64,000 nt of DNA from Tetrahymena elliotti 4EA. Lineage: Eukaryota > Ciliophora > Oligohymenophorea > Hymenostomatida > Tetrahymenidae. The position numbers and the translations under genes were made by a program. The notes under the pieces are model-generated. The model ran no database searches and was not told where the DNA came from. It was given only the letters and a program-made list of their open reading frames with translations. Positions 50,706 to 61,555 of the stretch are shown here, one piece after another (the stretch's first letter is position 1; each line of letters opens with the position of its first letter). The DNA lies in the NCBI GenBank assembly GCA_000231825.2, contig JH720298.1, positions 749,885 to 813,884 of the forward strand, in the 5' to 3' direction.

Positions 50706-51635
50706 TATTTTTCTGATTAATATTTGATTAGCTTCAAATCTTTTAATTTACAATAAAACAAACAACCACAAATTGCTCTTTATTTAGATAAAGCAATAGA
50801 TGACGATGAATTTTTTTTCTCATAAATTAACAATTTTTTAAAAAATTTAATAAAAATATCAAAATTTTATTTAATAAAAATCTTGAAAGCAAAGGATACT
50901 TTATTAAATAATATAAATCATAGCATAAAAGAGAAACTAGAATATTAAATCTATCATTTTTAGTAGAAGAATCAAATCTCAAAAACATTCATATTTAATT
51001 TTTTCTTTTAAATTTTCAAAATTTTTGTGAATTTTGAAAAGAAAAATATTTGTTTTTTGAAGATTTTTTTTCTATTCATGCATTATTTTATCATTTTTTA
51101 TTTTTTAATAAGCAAAAATGTTAAATTATTGAAAATCAAATATTAGAAATCTATAGGAGTTAATATTTAAGGGTTAGATTACTCTATATCAAACAAGCAA
51201 TTTCTTTTAAATTAAAAATATTAAATAAATAATTGTTTTATCAAAAAATGAATAAAAATTCTATTTTAAAAAAATAGGAATTAGACTATTATAAAGAGCA
51301 TTTTAACAAGAAAAACCTTAAACTATTTTTAATTCATTTACAATCATCTTGATGATGAATGAATATTTTAAATTTATGGTGATAAAAAATATTCCAAAAT
51401 TTGAATAATAGAACAATAGAAATAGTTTTTTGTTAGTTTGTATTTAGATTTTTTTTAGAAATATTTTAATTTTTCTGAAAAATTTATTAAACTTTGACAA
51501 AAATAAATTAGAATTGAATTTTAATGAGGAAACATTTTATATAACTATCCAGCTTATTTTTTGATTGTAATTTGTTGTAACTGAAATCATTTTACTAAGC
51601 AAGGATTTAGAACATACATTTCATGATAGATTGAA
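50706..51635. other. AT-rich spacer
   Basis: Promoter side of the B-box/propeller gene and 3' side of the next minus-strand gene. Nothing else recognised. Confidence 0.55.
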
Positions 51636-52904
51636 TCAAAATTCAATAGCTTCTGTAAACTTAAATTGAATAAAAGTATCTAGAAGAAGGTAAAATCTTA
51701 ATTATTCATAATGAGAGAGGTTTTCTTTGTATTAATCAGAAACTGTAATTTCAAAATTATGATTGGTTTCAATTATGTTAAATATTTTTTGTTCTAGGAA
51801 GATATTAATCTCAATTTCAATTTCTTTGTTGCAATTTTTGAAATCTCCTTTGACTAATTTAATAACATTGTTTGTGAGATTTGTTGGATTTAGAGAAAAT
51901 TATGATAATCTTGCATGGAAGAATATGTTGTCTTCCAAAAGAATTGCAGAGTCTTTAATTTAATCTCTGCAAAGCCCAAATCCAAATCTTGCAGAATTAG
52001 AATTATCAACATTAGAAACCTTAATTTTAAACCTGTATTTTTTATTTTTTTCAAGTATTTTATTTGAATAATAATATGTACCATAACCTAATTATTCTTC
52101 TTGTATTTTCAAAGTTAGGTTTTTATTCACACTATCTCTTTCTATGGTGAGTTCTTAGTATTTAGGATCATGCTTAGATTTTACAAATTCGAGTGTTTAC
52201 AAAAAATCATTTTATAGAATTTTAGCTAGATTATTTGAAAGAATGTGATTGATTGAATCTAAATCTGTAAAAACCATTGATTTGATTTAATTAAGTTAAT
52301 TAAAATCTACTGTTTAATATATTTAGTTGTTCTTTTCTAACATGTCATGCAAATTATTTGAATTTTCTTTCTTCTTTTCTATAAATTCCAAGATGAAATT
52401 CCTATAATTCTTTTCTCCTTCATTAGGATTACTCGATTGAATTTTTATTATTTAATTCAACTAGTCACCTTTGCACAATTCCTGATATTTCTTTTTTATA
52501 GAATTTTCATTGAAAGGGTTTTCATTAATGAACTTGAGAAAATAATGTTTGCAATCATCTATTTTAGAAATTGTATCTTTTTTCAAATTCTCAAAATAAT
52601 CCTCAATCTACTTCTTTAATTTCTCATTTTTTTAATCTCCATTTTCAAAAATTTCAATAAGACTTTATTGAATTCCATGATTTTCAAGAGGAGGCCAGTT
52701 AAATATGACAGAGTCCTTAGTGTAATCTAAGATTTCTTTGATCCTAACAAAGTTTTGAGGCTTAAAATTAAAGTCTCTATTTACACATGTTTCACAATAA
52801 AAAACGCTATTACTGTCTTTAATCTCATTAATCTAAAGGTATATTATATCGTTCTTGGGGTGTTTTTGGCATTTCATGCTGTTTACCATTTAATTCTGCT
52901 CCAT
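51636..52904 (-). CDS. zinc-motif, helical linker and SPRY-like domain protein
   Basis: An uninterrupted frame of 422 codons, ATG 52902-52904 to TGA 51636-51638; an in-frame ATG at 52887-52889 is an alternative start. The N-terminus has Cys12-x2-His15 and Cys37-x2-Cys40, a small zinc-binding unit. Residues about 50-250 are charged helices rich in Lys, Glu and Asn. The C-terminal third is beta-rich with Tyr-Arg-Phe-Lys-Ile-Lys-Val, Ala-Arg-Phe-Gly-Phe-Gly-Leu-Cys and Phe-Phe-His-Ala-Arg, which resembles a divergent SPRY/B30.2 or jelly-roll fold. It lies next to the B-box/propeller gene on the same strand and has the same general plan: zinc unit, helices, beta domain. Function unknown. Confidence 0.8.
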
Positions 52905-53828
52905 TTATGAATTTACTTATATGCCTTGATTTATTGTGTTTTTGTAATTAGTATTAATAGATGAAATATTCAATAGATGATTCTAGACAGACTTTTTGAT
53001 TGAGAGATATAAGTAAATAAATGAATCTTTTTTAAAAGTTATTAATTAATTTATCAAATTAATTAACTTGTGGACAATAATAATTCATATTAATTATATT
53101 TCTAATGTAAATGGTTAAGCATTAAAATAAAATATATGACTCAAACCTAATTAAAATATTTGGATAAAATTAAAAATTTAATTTTAATCTTAAAATCTTC
53201 TTCCATTTTTATCAAAAATTTATTAAATATATTCATAACTGTTAAGCTATCTGATGTTTTTAAGAAAATTGCTTTGCAAATCAGGATATTTCAATTTTTA
53301 TCAACAAATAATAGCATTATTTTACAATATTCAACATAAATAACTAAATAAACTGTAGTCCTTCAAATGTTTACTGAAAATAATTTTTAATCAATAAACC
53401 ATTATTTATTCCTAAAATTGTTATTTATATGAATTTTTTTGTAATAGTTGGTTGATTTGAAAATTGAGGTTTTGTGATATTAAAATCTAGAAATTATTTC
53501 TTTTTTTTACTTTAATATTTAAAGATAAATTTTAATAAATCTTCAAGTATTTATAATATAAGATGCGATTTCATAAGTAAATTGATAAGAAAAAAGAATT
53601 CTATTTGATCTAACAAACAATTAATATAAATGTTTTTTTCTGAAAGGCTCGAAACAAAGATAAGATATGATCTTGCAAAGTATAAATTTAAAATATATTT
53701 GAATGGAATACTAACTAATTCAATTTATTAAAATTTTTAATATATTTTAACAATCTAAGTTGATTAACTAATAAAAAAATAATGAAGAAGACAGAATAAT
53801 TTTAATTATTGTTTAGGTAGGTAGGTTT
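52905..53828. other. AT-rich spacer
   Basis: No coding composition or RNA gene seen; likely promoter of the zinc/SPRY-like gene. Confidence 0.55.
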
Positions 53829-54434
53829 TCAATTATCCTTCTTTGCTTCAGAAATTTTGGCTATAACTCTATACTTAGAGTAGTACTTTTCATACCATTA
53901 ATCAAGAACGTCTCTTTCAGAGAGAGTAAGATCAACTAAACCATATTGATTATAGTCATTAGGTTCGAAAGACATTCTTGCTAAGTTAACACTGCAGTCT
54001 TTTCCTGCAAAAGCACTATAACCGCCTTCACCAACATAAAATTCTAAAATAATTAATGATTAGATTTATTTCAATAAACTGCAAAAATGTGAAAATAATT
54101 AATACCTGATTCGCTTACATCAAAAACTATTCCTTTACAAGCTAAATAAACTTTTTTATTTTCTTTTCCATTATATTTTGCTAATTCCTTAAGAGTCATT
54201 ATTGGTAAAGTATCGACTTTTGTTTAAATATTTTATTTAAATCATGTTGATCAAATTCATTAATTATTTTTAAATTAGAAATGTTTAAAATTAATCAATC
54301 ATACATTGGGGTTAAACAAGAGCTTATTCGCTTTAAGGGGTTTCCTTTTATTCATCATCCTTCTTTTTGCCACAGAAAATTAAAAGAATTCCAATTACAA
54401 AAACTATAGCTAAACCAACAAAGATTGTTTCCAT
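53829..54434 (-). CDS. membrane-anchored cytochrome b5-like (MAPR) heme/steroid-binding protein
   Basis: Three exons, 54305-54434, 54106-54216 and 53829-54043, join in phase to 151 residues. Residues 4-21 form one TM segment, followed by a Lys-rich stop-transfer and a polar Glu/Gln linker. The domain then reads Met-Thr-Leu-Lys-Glu-Leu-Ala-Lys-Tyr-Asn-Gly, Val-Tyr-Leu-Ala-Cys-Lys-Gly-Ile-Val-Phe-Asp-Val-Ser, Tyr-Ser-Ala-Phe-Ala-Gly-Lys-Asp and Ala-Arg-Met-Ser-Phe. These are the PGRMC/MAPR hallmarks, including the Tyr and Ala-Gly-Lys-Asp positions around the heme site. MAPR proteins are ER-anchored heme or steroid binders that support P450 enzymes (established). The length is short but typical of plant and fungal members. 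Confidence 0.93.
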
Positions 54435-55905
54435 TTTAATTTTTTACTTGCTTTTTAAATAAAAATTTTTGATAAATTTAAAGAAATTTAGTTTTATTAA
54501 AAAAGATACTCCTCCAAATTATTAAAAAACAAAATAATAAATTCAATGGAATAATCTTTCTTGAAATTGGATCATAATCAGCTGAAAAGAACTGTTTACA
54601 CTAGTAAATTTCTTTCTTTATTCTTTTTAATAAATCTGATGAATAAATTTGATCGAAAAATTTCATAAAAGTAAATTAATTTCTCATCCAAATAGCATTC
54701 CATCCATTCTTCCTATGAAAAAACTTTTAAAATACTTTTTAATTATTTTTATTAACAATTGTAAAAGAGTAAAAATTAAACAATTTTTAATTTTTTTACA
54801 TCAGGAGAAGAAGGAGGAGGGTATTAGACATAAAAAGATCTTATTTCAAATAAGCTTGTTTAAGGGAATCCACAATCCTATGACACTTGTAATTTATTTA
54901 AATACCCAGAATTTTGATAAAGATTATATTAAAAAATATTTAGCACAAATATATTTGTAAATTTAGAATGAATTTAAAATTAATTAATAATTTCAATTAA
55001 AATATATTATTAAATAACTTTGATTTTCTAAAAAACTTCATTGTTATTTAAAAATATTAATAATATCTCTTATTTACTAAAATTTCCTTACTGTGATGCT
55101 CTATTAATAAATTAACCAAATCCTATTGTTGTTTTTAAAAATCAGTAATTATGTTTATTCTGAAATATTTTACTAAATTTAAAAAATTCTCATTTAATTT
55201 AGAGTTAAAATATTATAAAAAGTGATTTAAATTATAATAATACACTCATGATTTTAAGGAGTATGTCTTAAGTTTTGATATGTATGTAGCTTTCTTAATT
55301 AACTTATTGATAATGTTGCTTTTAATGATTTTACTACTGAGTTACTAAATAACTATGTATGTTTATTTTAAGGAAAATTTGTATTAGATTTGTAAAATTT
55401 ATGATGAATTTAGAATTAAATAATGGTTTTTTTTAACTTATATTTAAAATATTCGGTTTTGGTCAACAAAAAAAAGATCTCATAATTTTGTGATAATATC
55501 AGAAATAGGCCTTTTAATCCAAACTTTAATATTATATTCTCTTATTTTTATTTAATGATGAATTTATATTTATCTGAATTTGTATTAGATTTATAAGTTA
55601 AAACAGAATGAATTTAAAATTAAAAAATTATTTAAAATATTTGTTTTTTTCAACTAAAAAATACATATCAGAGATATAGTTTTTTTACATATATCTAAAT
55701 ATTCCTATTACATTATCATCTTAATTAACTTATTGCTTAGTTGCTTTTTAATGATATAAAATGAGCAGCTATGTTTGCCATGATTTAAAATATATAATAT
55801 AAAACACGTTTGTTTTTTTATCTTAGCTTAATAATAATCTGATAGCTAAATCAGGAATAGTTTTAATTTGTCAAGTATAAGAGATTACTTCTCTTAAATA
55901 GTTCA
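54435..55905. other. spacer with degenerate repeats
   Basis: AT-rich spacer between the 3' end of the RRM gene and the MAPR promoter. A 103-codon open frame at 54649-54960 lacks family marks. The right half is repetitive (next entry). Confidence 0.55.
54945..55810. repeat. degenerate tandem-like repeats in spacer
   Basis: Blocks recur at intervals of 200-430 bp: GAATTTAAAATTAA near 54969 and 55610 (variant near 55405), and CTTAATTAACTTATTG near 55293 and 55720, each followed by a TTGCTTTTAATGAT-like stretch. Low identity overall; judged by eye. Confidence 0.5.
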
Positions 55906-57135
55906 TCATTCTTATTGCTGCTTTTAAAGCAGTTTATTCATCAATTATGTTGATTTAGAGACTTTTTATTGTTCTTCTTTTTATAGATATAGAGTAACTC
56001 TGCGCCTTTAATCAAAAATTTGATCTAAAACATTTTTATTGTATTATGATGCGCAGAAAATCATTAATTTTTAACCTTCAGCTTAAGATTCAAAATATAC
56101 AATAACGTTATTTGAAGTGAATTTATTATAACTGTTATCATTCTTTTTATTTAGAATTTTAATGTTATAGATGGGAACAGTGACATCAATAACATTCTTA
56201 ATCCAATCAGAAATATCTTATTAACTAGCATCAGCCTTAACTCCTTAGAAAAAAAGATTTCTTTCACTATTTTCTAATGATCTGAATAAAAAAATAGTCT
56301 AATTACTTGAATGTCCTCCTAACTCTTACAAATAGTTTAAAACAGCTGTCTTTACAGTTTTATAAATATTTTCTTCATCATCAGCATCATTATATTTGAA
56401 ATTAATCACACTAAAAAATGCTTTTTTTGTTTCATTGTACTCAGTTGTATATTAGAATTTTTTGATTCCTAGTTGATCCTTAACTAGCTAATAAATTTCA
56501 TTAATTTTTTCTATTTAAGCCTCATTTTGAATGGTTAAAACTTAATTTAGTAATAGATTTTTAATCTCTATTGTGTTAATCTTTTATTTCTAATCTTTAT
56601 CTAAGAATTTTTATACTGAAAAAGATATATTTAAGTTTTAGATTTTTATCTCTCCATCTTTCTCTTGTTCATCTAAAATTTTGTTGAAGCCTTCTTCAGT
56701 TTTGAACTAAACATAACCATAACCTAAATTCTAGTTTTGTTCATTCTTTTTGAGAACAAGAAAGGATATTTCACCATATTTGCTCATAAAATTGTGCAAA
56801 GCTGTAGTTTCAAGACCTAAAGGAACATTTGTGATGAGTAAATTAAAATTTTTAGGTTTGGTAAACTCCTACTTATTTGAAGAGTGACAAATATTTATTT
56901 CCTTATCGAAAATCATTGTATTGTTTAAAAGATTTTTAGCTTTACATGCTTATTCTGATGTAGAGAATTCAATTTTGGCGCTATTTGTTTGATTATTGTA
57001 TTCCAAAGATTTTATGTAACCAAATTTCTTGAACTTTTAGAAAATATCTTTTTAAGTAACATCTTTATGAAGGTTTTAGATTAAAAGAACATTCGAATTG
57101 TTATCTTTATCCTTTGTTTTTTATGAATCCTCCAT
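55906..57135 (-). CDS. RNA-binding protein with tandem RRMs
   Basis: An uninterrupted frame of 409 codons, ATG 57133-57135 to TGA 55906-55908. RRM1 covers about residues 16-85: Val-Leu-Leu-Ile-Gln-Asn-Leu as RNP2, but a weak RNP1 (Asn-Ser-Ala-Lys-Ile-Glu-Phe). RRM2 covers about 98-175: Asn-Leu-Leu-Ile-Thr-Asn-Val-Pro as RNP2 and Leu-Gly-Tyr-Gly-Tyr-Val-Gln-Phe as a classic RNP1. The spacing resembles poly(A)-binding or ELAV-type proteins. Residues 180-400 are helical and charged with a possible third, degenerate RRM (Val-Ile-Val-Tyr-Phe-Glu-Ser). No MLLE-type C-terminus is obvious. RNA binding is well supported; the target is unknown. Confidence 0.9.
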
Positions 57136-57594
57136 TTCTTTTTTTAGATCTTTTTTAGATTTTAATTTTTTGTTGTTGTGTTTTATTAAAGATATCTTTA
57201 CAACAGCTATTTTTGTTCTATTTCATATAATCTTCAATAATCATTTAAAAAATATTTTTATTTATTTAATTATTTTAAGCATATTTTATTCACATTTTAT
57301 AGATTATTAAATTTTTGTTTCGATTTAATTTGTTAATTAATTTATCAAATGCTATTAATTTTATTCAACTTGAGAATGCTAGCAATTTACCTTCCAACAA
57401 GTAAGTATATTTTAGATTAATCTATAAGTGAAAGCTGAATAATATCTGTGATTAAATTTGCTTAATTAATAGTGATTGAATATTATTTATAACATATATG
57501 CTTATTGTATATCGAGTTAGTTACTAAATTGTAAATTTTAATCTAATCTCCTACTTCCATAATTTTTATATTAAGATAGTCTAAAAAGCTTTTA
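57136..57594. other. divergent spacer with an antisense open frame
   Basis: Lies between the RRM gene (minus) and the coiled-coil gene (plus). On the minus strand a protein-like frame ends at TGA 57345-57347 and has an ATG at 57558-57560 giving about 71 residues of beta-strand character. It continues upstream antisense to the plus-strand exon. I do not call it a gene. Confidence 0.4.
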
Positions 57595-60208
57595 ATGAGT
57601 GCCACTTTATATATGGAATCTTTGCATTCTAAATCAATTATGTAATAGCTCAGTGAATAAGCTAAATTGTCTAAATTCAAAGAGAGATCCCATAAGTAGA
57701 ATAATTCATTAATAATCAGCTCAAATGAATTAAATCGCAATACAAGAATTAGCTCTTTAGGGATACCATCTTCTCAAGGGAAAAAACAGAGTCTTGACTT
57801 TACACCATCAAACAAATTTCAATTTGATAAAAATAAAATAGAAATGAATTAACATATTATCATTCCTATGCCTTAAGTTTCAATAAACCAATTAACTAAA
57901 ATGAAAAATCCTAGTTTAATCAGATAAAACAAAAAATCAACATTTGACTATATAGAAGCTGATAAGGTAAATCATTTTATTCTTTTACTTTTTGCCATGA
58001 TTAAGTAATGCAATTATTTCAAGTGTAATAAATGTAGCATTTTCATTTGTTAATTTTTAAGACTTTCATTTTTTGAAGTTTACTTATTCTTTGTATGTGA
58101 AAATATATATAGCAAAAATACTATGAGACTTTAAAGTATTTGAGTTAGTAAAAATTGTAAGCAGCTCAAAGACTTTAAAGACATGGGAGTATAAAATTGA
58201 GATAAAGACAAAGTTGCTAGGCTTCACCATCAAGTAGAAGAAATATAAATATAAATAATTAAACAAACTCTATGACTCCAGCAAAAAAAAACTCAATTTT
58301 TAGTGGAGGATTCAATGAAAGTTTAAGTAAATTTAAAATGCCTTAAAAGTAATCACTTTTTGTAACTTCTTCACCTTAAAAATAATGCGATGAAAGCAGC
58401 TTAAATTCAACTTAAAATCACACAAATTATCTACAAAATGAAACAATTCTAAGTGAATTTAAAGTTGAAGCTAATAAAAATAATTTCAAGAGAGATTCAT
58501 TTTTTAAAAGGTCATCTTTAAATAAGTCATGCTCTAATCTCCTTAGAAATCCAAATAATGAAACGATGAACAAAACTAATTTTTAAAAAAACTTTTCAAA
58601 AGAAAGACCTTCAATATTTTAATCTATATTTAACCATTCAAATGCAAATATGGATATGCCTGAAGTCAAAGAAAATGATAGAGAATAAATGAATACAGAA
58701 GAATTAGATACAGCGACATCTGTAAAGAATCATACTAAATAAATGAATGATTGTAAGTTTATCAAATAAATACAAATTAAATCTTCATCAAATTCTATCC
58801 TAATCAGTTATTAGATCTCGGTTAGGCTCTACAAGAAGAAGCAGTCAGTTATCAAATAACAACGAAGATGATAAAGCAAACTAGACATCTCACACAAGAT
58901 TCAGCTTTTTACAAAATTTCCCTAAAAAGTAATCTAATTTTATTGATTTTTTTATGGGAGGTGCTCAGAGTAGTGAATAATCTGTATTTTGTTTTATATA
59001 TTTAAACAATGAAGCAAGCAGAAATATTTGGAGTTTTTATTTGGAGAAATGAAAGGTGGTATATAATAGGTGTTTCATTATAACAATAAACAAGCAGAAA
59101 TACCAATATTGGAATTTTAATTTCTAGAAAAATAATAAATCCCAGTTATGTTTGTTTATGGCTCTCATTAGCTACAAATATCTTTCTCATTCCACTTTTT
59201 TTGTTGATTATTTTTGAATTGTTTTGTTGAACATTATTTTTGTGAAATAAATTTAGTAAAATCGTTCTTGATAAACTTGAGAAGGATTCTGAATAGTATC
59301 AATAAGATGTCATAAAAAGTTTACAAGAAGATAAATTGTTGAGTAAATTAAATAAAATTCCTGATAAAAAAGAAGGAGATGATATTTAAGGTAATAAGGC
59401 TAGTGATGTAAATGGGTTTAAACAGTTTGCTTTCAAGAATTTTAAACCAGATTCATTAAAAAGACTCTAAACATTTTTTTCTTTTGCTTTTAACTCAATG
59501 GATAAAAGTGAAAATAAGTATATTATATGTGCTTTGAATGAGTTAATGGATGATGTGAAGAAGTAAGGATCTATGTAAATAATTGATTTATGGAGTGCTA
59601 AATCACTTAAAAACTGTATAGAAAGGACTAACATGGGAAACGAAAGATTTGTAGTCTCACAGTTTTTACATTACAAAGCTAAATTTGATAATTAACAGAA
59701 AAAGGAGTAAATGAAATAAAGTGAAGTGCTTTCGCTTTAGAAAGAGCAAGAGCTGAAAGATGAAATAGTCAGACAAGAAATGGCAAAAAAACAAATAGAT
59801 TCAGATATCAAGAGCAAAGAAAATAGTTTTTAATTAGAAGATGATCATACACAATACAGCTACAACTAGTATTACTTTTTTTTTTTCTATTTAATTAAAT
59901 TATTTTAGAAACTAAATAAATTACTTTTTATTATTGATTAGGTAAATGTTGATGAACTCTGGCTCATACAATTTAAAGTATAAGAGAGCACTCAATAGCA
60001 TTATAGAAGAAATTAAAGATTTAAAGCAAGAAAACATAGAAGATTTAAAGTACATTATTTATTTATTTAATGAATTCTTTTTTTAACAAACTCAAAAGCT
60101 AAATCTAATATTTTTTGTAGAAATCAAAAACAGTTGTGCAAGAATGTTAAAACATTTTCAAGAGAACTAGAAACTAAATATAAACTAAATAAATAAAATA
60201 AAAGGTGA
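57595..60208 (+). CDS. coiled-coil protein of unknown function with Ser/Asn-rich N-terminus
   Basis: Exon 1 ends at 57966 in phase 0 and joins exon 2 (58113-58752) in the same frame. Exons follow at 58808-58983, probably 59022 to about 59150, from about 59274 to 59878, 59942-60049 and 60121-60208, with TGA at 60206-60208. The first 350 residues are polar, Ser/Asn/Gln/Lys-rich and probably disordered. The middle has Leu/Phe-rich helices (Phe-Lys-Pro-Asp-Ser-Leu-Lys-Arg-Leu). The last 180 residues are a Lys/Glu/Gln coiled coil (Lys-Glu-Gln-Glu-Leu-Lys-Asp-Glu-Ile-Val). The start at 57595 is the first in-frame ATG; 57613 and 57640 are alternatives. The splice between 59022 and 59274 is not settled. 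No family recognised; a cytoskeletal or basal-body role would be a guess. Confidence 0.7.
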
Positions 60209-61555
60209 TGATGACTGCTATAGTGTGAGTTATTTACTTGAATTGTAGATTGATCTAATTAAATAAATTATTTTTGATTAAAAATTACTTTAAAAATATT
60301 TCTATTAATTTTAATATATACCTTATTTAAAAGCATTTTATCCATTCTATTTTCTTAAAAATATTTTGTTGAGTTGATAAAAGTTTGAATTACAAAAAAT
60401 ATCAGAAACCAAGAACCGAATTATTAAGAAATTAGAAGTTAAATTATATTACAAAAATTATTTACATATTCATAATAACTGATTCTAAAATATAAGTTTT
60501 TTTGAATAAAATTTGGCTATCTTTAATAAATAAATTAAAATAATTGGATTAGATATTTTTATTTCATTTCTAATTTTTATTGATTGTTTCTTTTGTGAGG
60601 ACTTTTATAAAATAATTTGAATTGCAATTAATCTTAAAAATAAAATAAATTTAACTAAAATATTAAAAAAGAGGTTGATTTTGTGAGAAATTAAAATAAT
60701 GATAAATAAAAAAGTCAAAATTTGCTCTAAAAAATTAGAGATTATTTGCTTGTTTTGGAAATAAGAGGAATGAATGAATTTATTAAATATTATTTTATTT
60801 GATATTAATCTAAATTTTCTAATTAAAATTAACAATTGATCATTTATTTACAAATTTTTTAGAGGAAGTTGAAGGTAAATACAATTTAAGAAGAATTCAT
60901 GAATAACTGAAAAAAAATTGAATAAAACTTGTTTTACATGTTTTGGAATTAAAAGATGCAATAAATAAACAAACAATCAAGCAAAGAAATAGTTATTTAA
61001 AAGCTAATAAAACATATGGATGTATGGATGTATGCATACCTTATAGCAAATGATTCTAGTAAATTAGAGACATGTATGTATATATAAGTATGTGCGTATT
61101 TATATTAATAATTGTGAATTTATGTGTGTTAAAGTTCAAGCAAGCAATCAATCAATTTTTGCTGATTGAATGAAAGTAATAGGTTAGAAGGCAATTAATT
61201 ATTGATTAATCAATGAAAAAGAGAAGAAAAATAACAATATTATAATTGGCTAACATTAAATATATTGATTGATAGCTTCTAAAAAAAACACTTAATTTAT
61301 AAGAAAATTAATTAAAAAATATAAAGTAAATTAAAAGTAGAGAAAAGTTATTCATCAATCAATCAATCAATCAGTCTGTCTCTTAATCTAAAGTTTCATA
61401 CCTACCTAAAAAGTATAAAAGTTCTAAACAAAAATCTAAAGCTGCAGGTGCAAGAGACTAACAGTTTATTGCAAAACTAAAGAAACACATTTATAGTTGA
61501 CGGTTTGATCAAAAATAATATAAAATTTTGAATAAATTTTTGCAAGCCAGTCAAA
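60209..61555. other. AT-rich spacer with AATC microsatellite
   Basis: Contains (AATC)n at about 61354-61374. The final 60 bp are the leader of the Cache gene. No other feature. Confidence 0.6.

Noticed and set aside
54649..54960. Plus-strand open frame of 103 codons
   Set aside because: Basic, Ile/Lys-rich, no recognisable motif, and it runs into repeat DNA; probably chance.
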